A stretch of 64,000 nucleotides of DNA, from assembly GCA_963747535.1 (NCBI GenBank), contig CAVVFX010000002.1, positions 124,001 to 188,000 of the forward strand, given 5' to 3'. The notes under the pieces were generated by a model. The model had not been told where the DNA came from and made no database searches. It saw only the letters and a list, made by a program, of their open reading frames with translations. The DNA is from CAVVFX01 sp963747535. GTDB taxonomy: Bacteria; Acidobacteriota; Terriglobia; Bryobacterales; Bryobacteraceae. Both the position numbers and the translations under genes were made by a program. Of this stretch, positions 7,826-16,186 are shown in pieces (positions within the stretch are counted from its first letter, which is position 1; every line of letters starts with the position of its first letter).

Positions 7826-7915
7826 CCTGGTCGATCACGTGTTCGGCGAGCTAAGGAGATCGGCGCAAGCAGCCACAAGAATGTATTGAGGTGGATGGAT
7901 GCAGCGGAGGTATTT

Positions 7916-8032
7916 ATGACCATGCAGCTTGGCGCTAGAGCCAACCTACTTCAATCGGAATACCTGAGTGGTCTCGAACACATTCACGCCGCTCCAAAAC
8001 ACTCCCAGACAGTGGCTAATTGGAAACCATGA
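7916..8032 (+). CDS. Candidate small protein (38 aa) with strong ribosome site
   Basis: ATG at 7916 sits five bases after GGAGG. The frame runs 38 codons (MTMQLGARANLLQSEYLSG...) and its stop overlaps the next ATG in ATGA. No family is recognised. It follows the hairpin-rich region on the same strand, so it may be translated from the same transcript. Confidence 0.35.
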   Translation: MTMQLGARANLLQSEYLSGLEHIHAAPKHSQTVANWKP

Positions 8033-8121
8033 GCGATACAGTGAAATTGCAAAAAACAGAGCCTGAAATAAGGGTCGGCAGCCTTATTTTAGGTTTGCCT
8101 TTCCTGCAATCATGTCTGTAA
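8029..8121 (+). CDS. Candidate small protein (30 aa) coupled to the previous one
   Basis: The frame begins in the ATGA overlap at 8029 and encodes MSDTVKLQKTEPEIRVG followed by a hydrophobic stretch (LILGLPFLQSCL). The hairpin at 8062-8093 lies inside it, which argues that this may only be terminator sequence. Weak call. Confidence 0.22.
   Translation: MSDTVKLQKTEPEIRVGSLILGLPFLQSCL
8062..8093. terminator. Bidirectional-type hairpin after higA and after the structured region
   Basis: CCTGAAATAAGG (8062-8073) pairs with CCTTATTTTAGG (8082-8093). The one mismatch is a G-U pair in plus-strand RNA. The plus strand then reads TTTGCCTTT. Leftward the hairpin is followed within six bases by GTTTTTTG. 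It can end the higBA message and possibly the rightward structured RNA. Confidence 0.6.
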
Positions 8122-8157
8122 GTTACTGATTCTATAGGCGCATGCTGGGCCAGGCGT

Positions 8158-8559
8158 TCAGAAGAACACTTCGGGTGAGACTTTAAAATAATCGGCAAGG
8201 CGCTTGATTTGTGCCTTACTGATGCCGCGCTTACCGTTCACCAGGTCGGACACCTGAGCACGCGAACCGAGTACAGGCACAAGGTCAGCCTGCTTTAGTT
8301 CGCGATGCTCCATCAGGTACTGAACCATTTTGTAGGGTTCGACGTCAGGTAGCGAATAGTTGGCATCGTCATAATCTTGAACCAACTTCGTCAGCAATTC
8401 CGCCAGTATTTTTTCTTCGGGCGATGCGTTCGGTTTGAAGGTTAGGCGCTCCAGGTGTCCTACTATGCGGTCGAACTCTTTTTCGTTCTTGATTACCCTG
8501 GGAACGGTTTGCGCGCAGAGTTTGCCGTACTTTGCCGGGTTGACAGTGGCTAGGCCCAT
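8158..8559 (-). CDS. higA: HigA-type antitoxin (XRE-family HTH)
   Basis: 133 aa from ATG 8559, which overlaps the end of the toxin gene by ten bases. The C-terminal half is an XRE-type helix-turn-helix (LKQADLVPVLGSRAQVSDLVNGKRGISKAQIKRLADYFKVSPEVFF), as in HigA antitoxins encoded after their toxin. The N-terminal half (KNEKEFDRIVGHLERLTFK...EEKILAELLTKLVQDYDD) matches the toxin-binding helices of this subfamily. It should neutralise HigB and repress the operon. An upstream extension of the frame runs through the toxin gene and is an artefact. Confidence 0.88.
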   Translation of the reverse strand: MGLATVNPAKYGKLCAQTVPRVIKNEKEFDRIVGHLERLTFKPNASPEEKILAELLTKLVQDYDDANYSLPDVEPYKMVQYLMEHRELKQADLVPVLGSRAQVSDLVNGKRGISKAQIKRLADYFKVSPEVFF

Positions 8560-8843
8560 TTTTTCCACTCCTCTCGGTCGTATTGCTTGTGGGTCAGCAG
8601 AGCTTTCACGAAGATTCTCTTCGTCGGATAATCGACAGTCGTAATCAACCGGAAATCGTTCCAGGCGACGTCGAACACGAGTACTTTCCCGACCTGATCT
8701 GCTGATCGGAATTCTTTCCGTACGTCTTGTAGGCGAGTCCATTCAGCCTTCCTTGCTAGCTTGTACCATGCTGTGAGTTCTTCGATAGCGGCGGGGTGTT
8801 TCTTCGCCAGAGTCAACAGGCCGCGCTTGCTGATCACATTCAC
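8550..8843 (-). CDS. higB: HigB-type mRNA interferase toxin
   Basis: 97 aa, typical HigB length. Recognisable RelE/HigB core: AWYKLARKAEWTRLQDVRKEFRSADQVGKVLVFDVAWNDFRLITTVDYPTKRIFVKALLTHKQYDREEWKK. HigB toxins cleave mRNA on the ribosome. The gene precedes and overlaps higA, the usual reversed order for this family. In an island it likely acts as a stability or phage-defence module. The message ends at the hairpin 8062-8093. Confidence 0.9.
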   Translation of the reverse strand: MNVISKRGLLTLAKKHPAAIEELTAWYKLARKAEWTRLQDVRKEFRSADQVGKVLVFDVAWNDFRLITTVDYPTKRIFVKALLTHKQYDREEWKKWA

Positions 8844-8905
8844 TACCCAACCATGTTAGCACTTTGCTTACACCGTTGCGGCTGCTGCGGGCGGAGCAGG
8901 AAGCG

Positions 8906-9304
8906 ATGGCGAGCCATGGGGAGATTCACGGGGAACCGGAACGCGGGACAGATGGCCAGTTCCTCGCGTCACCCAGAGCTGACAATGTCAGATCAGGGTC
9001 GCCTGGTCCGCTGTTTGACAATGTGAAGCCTAAGAAGAAGGCGAGGTCTGACAAGTCTGCCGGCAAGGTGGCTGGTAACTCGCCTGACTACGCGCTGAAG
9101 CGTCTGAAGCGGGACAACCCGGCCCTAGCGGCGAAGGTGGTGGCTGGCGAAATGTCGGCGCACCGGGCAGCGGTCGAGGCTGGCTTCCGGCGGCGCATTC
9201 TGACGATTGATGCGGTCGACGCAGAGAGGATCAAAGCGCAGATGATTAAGCGCCTGGGCAAGGACCTTGCGCGCGAAGTGGCTGCACTAATCCTGCAGGC
9301 GTGA
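8906..9304 (+). CDS. Hypothetical phage-type protein
   Basis: 132 aa from ATG 8906 behind AGGA. The N-terminal third is polar and low in structure. Residues about 60-105 (DYALKRLKRDNPALAAKVVAGEMSAHRAAVEAGFRRR) match a motif seen in many short prophage proteins of unknown role. An upstream TTG start would add 14 residues with no ribosome site. The gene is divergent from higBA and overlaps the leftward small gene at 9287 by 18 bp. Confidence 0.6.
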   Translation: MASHGEIHGEPERGTDGQFLASPRADNVRSGSPGPLFDNVKPKKKARSDKSAGKVAGNSPDYALKRLKRDNPALAAKVVAGEMSAHRAAVEAGFRRRILTIDAVDAERIKAQMIKRLGKDLAREVAALILQA

Positions 9305-9445
9305 GCGCCGAGGCCGTCGTACGGGGCGGTAGCAGCAGTCCCAGACCGATTTCGGAATCTTGATGCCGTTAGCGGGACCAAAGTATTCTTGCGGTGGAAG
9401 GTCGATAAAAGTGCGCTTGAACCACTCCCAGAAACGATGTCGCAT
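9287..9445 (-). CDS. Small protein at the end of the tail-like operon
   Basis: 52 codons from ATG 9445: MRHRFWEWFKRTFIDLPPQ, then a GPANGIKIPKSVWDCCYRP segment and a basic tail. The aromatic-rich composition is protein-like. It lies 44 bp after the 89-aa gene and on the same strand as the tape-measure gene, so it fits as the last gene of that block. No ribosome site is obvious. Confidence 0.4.
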   Translation of the reverse strand: MRHRFWEWFKRTFIDLPPQEYFGPANGIKIPKSVWDCCYRPVRRPRRSRLQD

Positions 9446-9489
9446 AGCCCACGGTAACGCTACTGTGGCAGCGGTGCAAGGGTCGCCCG

Positions 9490-9759
9490 CTACATATCGG
9501 CGAGCGCTCGCAATTGGTCGATTTCATGGCGACGTCGCTCTAAACTTCGACCTGCTTCGAAACCCATAACGAGAATCGCTGCGACGCCATCAATCGGCAC
9601 GTTGTAGTGGTTGGCGCGCGATTGGATCAACTCAACAATGAGCGGCGCATCCTCGATGCACCCTACTAAATTATGCGTCGATTCCGGAGTGCTCGATGCA
9701 GCTTCGAGGAAGCCTGCGAGCAGCTCTTCTGGTGAGATTCGTGCATTGTCTGTGGTCAT
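9490..9759 (-). CDS. Small hypothetical protein downstream of the tape-measure gene
   Basis: 89 aa, start four bases after the tape-measure stop, so co-transcribed and probably coupled. Mostly helical (SPEELLAGFLEAASS, APLIVELIQSRANHYNVPIDGVAAILVMGFEAGRSLERRRHEIDQLRALAD). Tape-measure genes are often next to small tail-tip proteins, but no family is recognised. Confidence 0.6.
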   Translation of the reverse strand: MTTDNARISPEELLAGFLEAASSTPESTHNLVGCIEDAPLIVELIQSRANHYNVPIDGVAAILVMGFEAGRSLERRRHEIDQLRALADM

Positions 9760-9763
9760 AGCG

Positions 9764-12700
9764 TTACCGGTTGAACCTCTTATAGTCGGAGCGCATCAAC
9801 TGGGCGAGCGTTGCAGCATGTTCCTGCAGCTCCGCATCGGTCATTCGGCCTGCGCTGCTGAATGAATTATTGTGAGTCACATTGAACGTGTGCCCGGCGG
9901 CGACCTGGCCACCGCCACCGCTGCCGTTCGCGCCACCGGCGGCGATCATGGATTGCAGCCCTGTCGATATCGGCGCTGGAAGAACCATCTCCTTGGGGTG
10001 CAGGGTAGTAGTCAGTGAGCGCACATTAGCGGGCACAATACCTCCCTGCTCGGCTGACGCTGCTGCAGCGAATCCCGCACCGATTGCATAGGCGATTGCA
10101 GCATCGGCAGTAGCAGCCGGAATGTCACCACCCGTGCTCACAATGGCGATTGCGAATTCATTAGCGGCGGCTACGGCTGCATCGCTGAGTGCGATCTGCA
10201 CGTTAGCGTTTTTCTGCGTCTGTGCGTTTTTCTGGGCTGCATTCGCTGCTGAAGTATCAACTCCCAAAGCTCGCAAAATCTTCGTGATCGCGATCATTGC
10301 AACCACGTCAATGGTGTAGCTTTCCGCCATCTTCAAAAAGTCTTTAACGGCATCTTCAGCCAGGCCCCTGAAGGCTTCCTTCATGCCCTGGGCGAAGCTC
10401 TTCCCATGGAAGAGCATGTCGGTGATGGCCTTGTTGAAGCCATTTTCAAAGGTCTGAAAGGCCTGTTGCCAGGGCTGCTCGATAGCTTTCGCAATGGCGT
10501 TATTGTCCTGTTGAATTTTTAACAGGTCGACATCCACTTGTTTCTGGTACGCGTCCCAGGCCTTCGTGTTGGCTTCAATCGCCTCACGTGTCGGATTGGT
10601 TAGCTCGTCAATGTCGCTCGCCTGGGCCTTCGCGTAGAGTGCATTCTCTTTCGCGTTCGCTTCCTGAACGTCGAAGGCCTTGTTAGCTTCGGCGGCCTCG
10701 ACAGTCGTACGTTGACTCGGCGGCCTCAATTGCTCCTGACCGCGCCGAGTCTCACGAGCTACTCCGATATCCTGCAGTGCCTTCGCTTCGTCTGCTGCAA
10801 TCTTCAAATTGCGCAAGTCTTCAGTGAGCTTCCTGGTATCGTCGGCAGCCTTGCGCGAAGTCTCGGCATACTTCGATTCCGCATACTCTAACTCCTGCCA
10901 GCCAGTAGCCAGGCGAATGGCTTCAGCCCAAAACGCCTTCTGTTGGGCGAGAGTCTTAGTGCCGTTTTCTTCGAACAGCCTGAAGCGTTCTTCGAGGCCC
11001 TTCTTTAGATCCTGCTCACTCTCAGTGCCTGCTTCGCGCTCTTCGGCGAGCAGTTTTTTCTTCAGTGCCGTGTAGAGTTCAAGTGCGCCTTCAGTTTCAT
11101 CGATGACACCTAGCCAGGCCTTCGCTACCTGCTCGCGAAGGTACTGCAGGCCGCCGGCCTTACCGGCAATTGACTCGATGTCAGCTAACCCCTGCTCGAT
11201 GTCTTCGAGCATGAGCGCTGCTGACTCTTTACCGCGTTTCTCGGCATCGCGGAGTTGCTCTTCATCCTGACGCTGATAGAGTGCTCCCAGTGTCCGCTTG
11301 ATCTCGCGAACGCGGTCAGCGTAGTTAGCTTCGAGTTGAAGTCTGGTCTCCCAGAATGAGATCACCGCACCGATGGTGAGTTTGTGGTCCGCTTCGAGGT
11401 CGGCGAGCGCTTCCTGGTCAGCCTGGCGTAACGCGGTCTCGGCTTTCTTCAACGCGTTCTTATCCGTGATCCCAGGGAAAGGTTTCCCTGCTCCAGGGTC
11501 TGCTGCTGCAGGCTTCGCGTTAGCCCAGAGCGACTGAATGAACTTGATGCTATCGGCAGTCTCAGTGCCGATATCGTGACTCACTTTTACGACGTCATCG
11601 CGAATATCCTGGAGTGCGGCCTTCGCATCGATTGCGACCATTGACCAGCGACCAGTAGCTAAATCTTCGACGACCCGACCAAAGCCCTTGGCCGCATCTA
11701 CGGCTGACTCCAGGCCGAGCAAAATGGTTTGCGTGGTGGCTTTGAACGCGATAGAGACGCCACTGGCTGCAGTGCCGATAAGCTTCAACGCGAAGATTAG
11801 AGCAGGGATCGAAGCGGCGGCGACGGTCTCGAATGCGCCTTTCAGCTCCTGTTCTACGACGGTCAATTTATGGGTATCGTCGACCGCACCAGCGCGAGCG
11901 GTAGCCAGTGCACCGGCAGCGGCGATGTGTTCGCGTAATGCGGCGCTGCCCTGGCTCAAGATTCCGATCAGGTCAGCTTCGCTGATGCCGAGAACCCGAG
12001 CTGCAGCTTCGAGCGCTTCCATGCGGTCGCGTGTGTTGTGGACCGTATCGGCGATCTGAAGGAATGCGGCGACAGGATCTTTAGCCGATACTCCCACGCG
12101 ATGTAGCTCGTCAGCCATCGTGGCGTTACCACGCTGAGCCTTTTCCATCGCTTCCCCAAGATGGAGGATCACCTGGCCAAATTTCTCACCATCGCCACCG
12201 GCCTGGGTAATACCTGCCTGGAACCTGGCAAGCTGGTCGACGGCGATGCCGGAAGCAGCACTGAAGTTACGAAGGTCTTCCTCCGACTCGCGAAACTTCT
12301 CTAACGCATCGAGACCACGCCTGATGAGCATCAAGACGGCGAACAGTCTAAACATGGGGATCGCAGCGCCACCGGCGGCTGTACCGGCTGCAGCCACCGC
12401 TGGTGCGGTTTGCCTGGCTGCCACGGCAGCGCCTGCCATAATCTGACCCAACGGCATGGCAGCACCGGCTGTGGCAGCCAGGCCAGCGGTAGCAGCTGCA
12501 GCGCTACCAGCTAGGTTTACATTCGCCTGGGCGGCTGCATTGGTGGCAGTAGCCGAGGTCTGGGTAGCCTGGGCTACGTTGCGCTGTGCGGCTCCTAGGC
12601 CAGCGAGTACGGTCTCCAAGCCTTGTACTTGGGACTTATACTTCTGCGCTGCCAGGTCGACGTCAGCGTAAACGCCTTTCATCGCTGAAAGGTAGTCGGC

Positions 12701-12901
12701 GGCGACTCGCTTCGATTCTCCGGTAGCCTGGTCGAAGTCTTTGTGCGCCTGCTTCAGCCTGGCCAATGCTGCGGCGCTCTCGGCACTGGTGACGTTGTAG
12801 CTGTTTCTCGCTGCGGCGAGCGCGCTCAAAACGGCATCGAGACCACCGGGAATTTGGCTTGCATCAATTACTGCGCCTACGCGAATCGTATTATCTGGCA
12901 T
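9764..12901 (-). CDS. Phage tail tape-measure-like protein
   Basis: 1045 aa. The N-terminus (IRVGAVIDASQIPGGLDAVLSAL) is followed by long Ala-rich coiled coil, a hydrophobic segment near 140-200 (Ala/Gly-rich, then FRLFAVLMLIRRGLDALEKF), a tape-measure core (SGIAVDQLARFQAGITQAGGDGEKFGQVILHLGEAM), more coiled coil with many EAL/QDE repeats, and a C-terminal end with FGNGFNK-like and HPKEMVLPAPISTGLQ motifs typical of tape-measure tails. In phages this sets tail length and helps DNA ejection. Other tail and head genes are missing around it, so it may be a remnant or part of a reduced particle. Confidence 0.85.
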   Translation of the reverse strand: MPDNTIRVGAVIDASQIPGGLDAVLSALAAARNSYNVTSAESAAALARLKQAHKDFDQATGESKRVAADYLSAMKGVYADVDLAAQKYKSQVQGLETVLAGLGAAQRNVAQATQTSATATNAAAQANVNLAGSAAAATAGLAATAGAAMPLGQIMAGAAVAARQTAPAVAAAGTAAGGAAIPMFRLFAVLMLIRRGLDALEKFRESEEDLRNFSAASGIAVDQLARFQAGITQAGGDGEKFGQVILHLGEAMEKAQRGNATMADELHRVGVSAKDPVAAFLQIADTVHNTRDRMEALEAAARVLGISEADLIGILSQGSAALREHIAAAGALATARAGAVDDTHKLTVVEQELKGAFETVAAASIPALIFALKLIGTAASGVSIAFKATTQTILLGLESAVDAAKGFGRVVEDLATGRWSMVAIDAKAALQDIRDDVVKVSHDIGTETADSIKFIQSLWANAKPAAADPGAGKPFPGITDKNALKKAETALRQADQEALADLEADHKLTIGAVISFWETRLQLEANYADRVREIKRTLGALYQRQDEEQLRDAEKRGKESAALMLEDIEQGLADIESIAGKAGGLQYLREQVAKAWLGVIDETEGALELYTALKKKLLAEEREAGTESEQDLKKGLEERFRLFEENGTKTLAQQKAFWAEAIRLATGWQELEYAESKYAETSRKAADDTRKLTEDLRNLKIAADEAKALQDIGVARETRRGQEQLRPPSQRTTVEAAEANKAFDVQEANAKENALYAKAQASDIDELTNPTREAIEANTKAWDAYQKQVDVDLLKIQQDNNAIAKAIEQPWQQAFQTFENGFNKAITDMLFHGKSFAQGMKEAFRGLAEDAVKDFLKMAESYTIDVVAMIAITKILRALGVDTSAANAAQKNAQTQKNANVQIALSDAAVAAANEFAIAIVSTGGDIPAATADAAIAYAIGAGFAAAASAEQGGIVPANVRSLTTTLHPKEMVLPAPISTGLQSMIAAGGANGSGGGGQVAAGHTFNVTHNNSFSSAGRMTDAELQEHAATLAQLMRSDYKRFNR

Positions 12902-12954
12902 GAGACCTTTCAGGGATAACGTTCCCCTATTAACAATGGTACACTTTTTGTAGT

Positions 12955-13224
12955 ATGAAGACGGACTATTTGACCGTCCCTGAATGCGCTTGTGCCGTGG
13001 GACGTGGGACCAAGACCATTGAGCGCGCGATCTACGGCGGCGAGCTGCCAGCCGAGAAGGATCTATTAGGCCGCATCATGGTTCATCGCCAGGCGCTCGA
13101 AACCTGGGCGGCGAGTCGGCGCTACCCGTTGGTGGTCAGCTACGCGGCTGAGCCGACAGACCTGGCTGACCTGGTCGATACGCTCGATGCGATGTTAGCC
13201 GCAAAAAAGGAACAGCATGCCTGA
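12955..13224 (+). CDS. Excisionase / HTH_17-type DNA-binding protein
   Basis: 89 aa. YLTVPECACAVGRGTKTIERAIYGGELPAEKDLLGRIMVHRQALETW is the helix-turn-helix_17/excisionase pattern: helix-turn-helix, wing and a DNA-entry residue. It is divergent from the tape-measure gene across 53 bp and overlaps the next gene by eight bases. Likely a regulator of the rightward gene block or a recombination directionality factor. Confidence 0.7.
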   Translation: MKTDYLTVPECACAVGRGTKTIERAIYGGELPAEKDLLGRIMVHRQALETWAASRRYPLVVSYAAEPTDLADLVDTLDAMLAAKKEQHA

Positions 13225-13645
13225 AGCAACACTTGCAGATTGGACGCGTCGGCGCAAAGCCTTCGAGAAGGTTATTCCGCTCTACGCTTCGGCCTGGGCG
13301 CTCAACGTCGGCGGCAGTCTCGAAACGCTCACACTACTTCAGGCTGGTCTCCAACACTGCGTCAACCAGAAGGAACTCAGCATGCTAAAAAGCCTCGACT
13401 CTGACGAAGACATCGAACCGGCAACAGTGATCACGCCAGCTGGGAAGGCTACGCTTACACCGAGACCTGGCCAGTGGGTAGATGACAGCACTGGTTTAGA
13501 AAGTGACTCGATGCCAGTTTGGCGATTCATCCCGCCTGCAGAATCAGACGATACCACCGGCCTCGAAGGCCAGGCCGAAGTAAAACCATCATCTGTGGTT
13601 AAAACCACAACCAACGTCGAAGACGATTCGACAGGATTCGAGTAA
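13217..13645 (+). CDS. Hypothetical protein with three DDSTGLE-like repeats
   Basis: 142 aa. The first 60 residues are helical (LADWTRRRKAFEKVIPLYASAWALNVGG...). The acidic second half carries the short motif DD(S/T)TG(L/F)E three times, near residues 90, 112 and 136, separated by ~23-residue Pro/Val-rich spacers. Start ATG overlaps the previous stop, so it is coupled. No family is recognised. The repeats could be a binding tail. Confidence 0.6.
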   Translation: MPEATLADWTRRRKAFEKVIPLYASAWALNVGGSLETLTLLQAGLQHCVNQKELSMLKSLDSDEDIEPATVITPAGKATLTPRPGQWVDDSTGLESDSMPVWRFIPPAESDDTTGLEGQAEVKPSSVVKTTTNVEDDSTGFE

Positions 13646-13649
13646 AAAC

Positions 13650-14324
13650 ATGTTCGCCTTAAAGTCATCACGCACCCCCGCACCGGTCGACAGGCGCTCT
13701 GAAATTGACGCGATCCTGGATCAATGGAACAGCCTGAAGGCCGCACTTACCAGCGCTCGCGAAGTCGTTGAAGCGCAAGTGCGGCTAGTTACGAAACTCA
13801 ATGACCCCAGTACGCGCATGGTCGACGAAGATGAATTTCTTTACGAGCAATCCGCATTGAGAGGAGTTAGACGTCTGCGCGATACGGCTGCAGGCGAGTT
13901 AGAAGCCTTCGAGCTTTTGCACCCGGTTGATGCGCTCTTCAGTGAGAGAAACGCGATTGATGCAGCGCTGGTACGGGAAGCACAGGCGACGCATCGTAAG
14001 GAGATTGCCGGCGAGTTTATCGAGTTACTCGACCAGTTAGAAGCGGCTGCTGCGACTTACGCGCGCATCGTGGCGCTGTTCGACCAGGCTGCTGCAACCT
14101 GGCCTAAGGATCTTGCATTAGTGTTAAAGGATTGGTCGATTCTTTCGCCTGGCTTATTGTCGAGCAACGGTCAGCGGTCGGTAGTTAGCTTTATCGGCAC
14201 AATGATCGCGCTCGCCGATCCTGAGTTACTCGAAACCAACCACCCGGCAAGGATCGCAGTGGAGCAGGCGCGCAAAAAGGGTGAGCAGGTGCGTACTTGG
14301 TCACCTGGCGTGGTCTGGTCTTGA
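13650..14324 (+). CDS. Hypothetical helical protein
   Basis: 224 aa, starting four bases after the previous stop. Largely alpha-helical with coiled-coil stretches (RSEIDAILDQWNSLKAALTSAREVVEAQVRLVTKL and HRKEIAGEFIELLDQLEAAAATYARIVALFDQAAA). No signal peptide or membrane segment. Position in a run of small phage-like genes suggests a structural or scaffold-like role, which is not shown by the sequence. Confidence 0.6.
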   Translation: MFALKSSRTPAPVDRRSEIDAILDQWNSLKAALTSAREVVEAQVRLVTKLNDPSTRMVDEDEFLYEQSALRGVRRLRDTAAGELEAFELLHPVDALFSERNAIDAALVREAQATHRKEIAGEFIELLDQLEAAAATYARIVALFDQAAATWPKDLALVLKDWSILSPGLLSSNGQRSVVSFIGTMIALADPELLETNHPARIAVEQARKKGEQVRTWSPGVVWS

Positions 14325-14370
14325 GTTATCGAATTCCCTGTCAGGAGTTCCTAGCAGTTCACCTGGCAGG

Positions 14371-14446
14371 TGCCCTTGGGCTGTCCTGTCAGCGGCAAGG
14401 GCAAGATGCGACGGCGCGATTAGTCTACTCCTCTAGTCGCGTCGTC
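14371..14446 (+). other. Two tandem hairpins between phage genes
   Basis: TGCCCTT (14371-14377) pairs with AAGGGCA (14397-14403). GACGGCGCGATTAG (14410-14423) pairs with CTAGTCGCGTCGTC (14433-14446) over 14 bp. Both mismatches of the second stem are G-U pairs in plus-strand RNA, which suggests a selected RNA structure in the rightward transcript. No U-tract follows. Confidence 0.5.
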
Positions 14447-14483
14447 CTGCAGCTCGATGGAAAGGTACGGAAAGGAATTTAAC

Positions 14484-14807
14484 GTGACTTATCTTCTAGG
14501 CAACGGCTCTACCTCTCGACACACCGCACCGAGTGGCGTTGTTTATACCTTAGATTCAAACGGCTTGGTTGGTGTGTCGCCTGCCAATGGGTCAGACATT
14601 CCTGCCCTGGTAAGTGCAGGCTTCACGGTCGTCACCGTGGCACCAACTGTCTATCGGCTAACGACTACACCAAACACCAGCTACACGACGGCGAGCGGCG
14701 CTACGTATCGATCCAACGCAGCGGGCCTCATCATTGTTCCCATTTCGGCTAACCCCGACGCGGTCAATTTAGTTTCAGATGGCTGTGTGTTAAATGGCTC
14801 GTTCTAA
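14484..14807 (+). CDS. Hypothetical beta-rich protein with internal duplication
   Basis: 107 aa from GTG 14484, behind GGAAAGGA. Two copies of the pattern (T/S)xSGxxY...(N/A)GL(V/I)xVP occur, near residues 15-35 and 68-90, suggesting duplicated beta-hairpin units. Composition (Thr, Ser, Gly, Val) is like phage decoration or tail-accessory proteins. An ATG at 14457 in the same frame is possible but has no ribosome site. Confidence 0.55.
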   Translation: MTYLLGNGSTSRHTAPSGVVYTLDSNGLVGVSPANGSDIPALVSAGFTVVTVAPTVYRLTTTPNTSYTTASGATYRSNAAGLIIVPISANPDAVNLVSDGCVLNGSF

Positions 14808-14919
14808 GGAAAGGAAAACCAATGAACTTTTACAAACTGATCGCCAACGGAAGAGACGTACTCAAGACTTCGAGCGGTCGCGAATATTTGCCTGACATGC
14901 GTCTCGAAGTTTTGGCTCG

Positions 14920-16173
14920 TCAGAAAAATTCGTGGGTTGATTCAGGCTCGGGCAGTTTCCCAAGTGTGTGATAGAGAGCGAGTTCGAGGGCGCGGAAGGT
15001 ACGGAAGCCGTAGGATCTTCTCATAGTGACTTTAGCTTTGTTGTTCAGGCCCTCCACAACGCCGCTGGAAAGTAGCTTTTGAGCGTGGAAATAGTTGAGA
15101 ATCAGTTCACGGTGCCGGCGTAGAGTCCGGGCAATCTTCTTCATGGGCTCGATACGGGACCGCATGACGTGCCGGCACCATTCGTCGAGGAACTTTCCTG
15201 CCCAGGCGGGGGAGTTGTAATCCCAGAGTTGCTGGAAGGCTTCCTTGAGAAGATAGGCCCGGACGCTCTTCAGGTTGTAACGAAGGAGATCGCGAAGGCG
15301 AAATCTTTGCTTGCCGGTGAGGTTCTCTTGGCGCTTGAGCAAGAGCCAGCGGGATTTCTTCAGGACCGGGTGAAAACCTTCTTGCTTCATGCGACGCGCC
15401 TCTTCAGCGCGGACATCGTCGAGAGCTTGGTTCATCTTCGCCACGATGTGGAACCGGTCGAGAATATGGAGGGCGTCGGAGCATTTCTCGCGGATGACCT
15501 TCAGATAGGGCTCCCACATGTCGGAACAGACGAAGACGATCTTCGAGGCCACCTCGTCACCGATGGTGGTGAAGAATCCCTGAAAGGATTCGATCGTTCT
15601 TTCTTTTCCGACCCAAAGCAAGCGCGTGACGTCAAGATCGATCTGGTAAACCAGCGTGAGGTACTTATGACCTTTGGCGTACTGGATCTCGTCGACGCCG
15701 ATGGCGTCAATGGCACCGAGTTTGCGGTTTTCTAGCCCAAAGGCGACGACGTGTTCCACGGCGTCGAAAACCTTTTCCCATGAAGTGCGGAAGGCTTCGG
15801 CTGTTTCCTTCCATGAAAGCCGCCGCGCCCAGCGGGCCAGAAACAGCATGTACGCTCTGGTCAACGTGCGCTTGCCATCGCCCCACGGAACTTCTTCGAC
15901 GACGACCGCCTCACAGCGGCGGCAATCGACGCGCCGCATGGAATAAAGCAGAAAAACCAGAAAGCCCCAAAAAGGGATGAACTCGAAACGCCTTTCGGAA
16001 AGTTGATCATAACCGGGGGCCGGCTGATGGCAGCGCGAACAGACCGCCCCCGAACCTTTACGCGGACGCACGGCAATCTCAATACTCATATGATCGGAAC
16101 TGAAGCGGGCCTGCTGGTAAACGAATCCCGGAAAGTGGTGACAGCGGTTTAGAATCGTGATGAGCTGCAGCAT
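14920..16173 (-). CDS. tnp: ISL3-family transposase
   Basis: 417 aa from ATG 16173. The N-terminal zinc finger has CSRCH near residue 45 and CRRC near 85. The DDE residues are visible as D in DAIGVDEIQYAKG, D in VCSDMWEPY and E in SGVVEGLNNKAK. The C-terminus ends ESTHEFF, six bases from the left tip. An upstream extension of the frame crosses into the divergent passenger gene and is not used. It appears intact. Confidence 0.93.
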   Translation of the reverse strand: MLQLITILNRCHHFPGFVYQQARFSSDHMSIEIAVRPRKGSGAVCSRCHQPAPGYDQLSERRFEFIPFWGFLVFLLYSMRRVDCRRCEAVVVEEVPWGDGKRTLTRAYMLFLARWARRLSWKETAEAFRTSWEKVFDAVEHVVAFGLENRKLGAIDAIGVDEIQYAKGHKYLTLVYQIDLDVTRLLWVGKERTIESFQGFFTTIGDEVASKIVFVCSDMWEPYLKVIREKCSDALHILDRFHIVAKMNQALDDVRAEEARRMKQEGFHPVLKKSRWLLLKRQENLTGKQRFRLRDLLRYNLKSVRAYLLKEAFQQLWDYNSPAWAGKFLDEWCRHVMRSRIEPMKKIARTLRRHRELILNYFHAQKLLSSGVVEGLNNKAKVTMRRSYGFRTFRALELALYHTLGKLPEPESTHEFF

Positions 16174-16186
16174 GAAATGGAAGATA

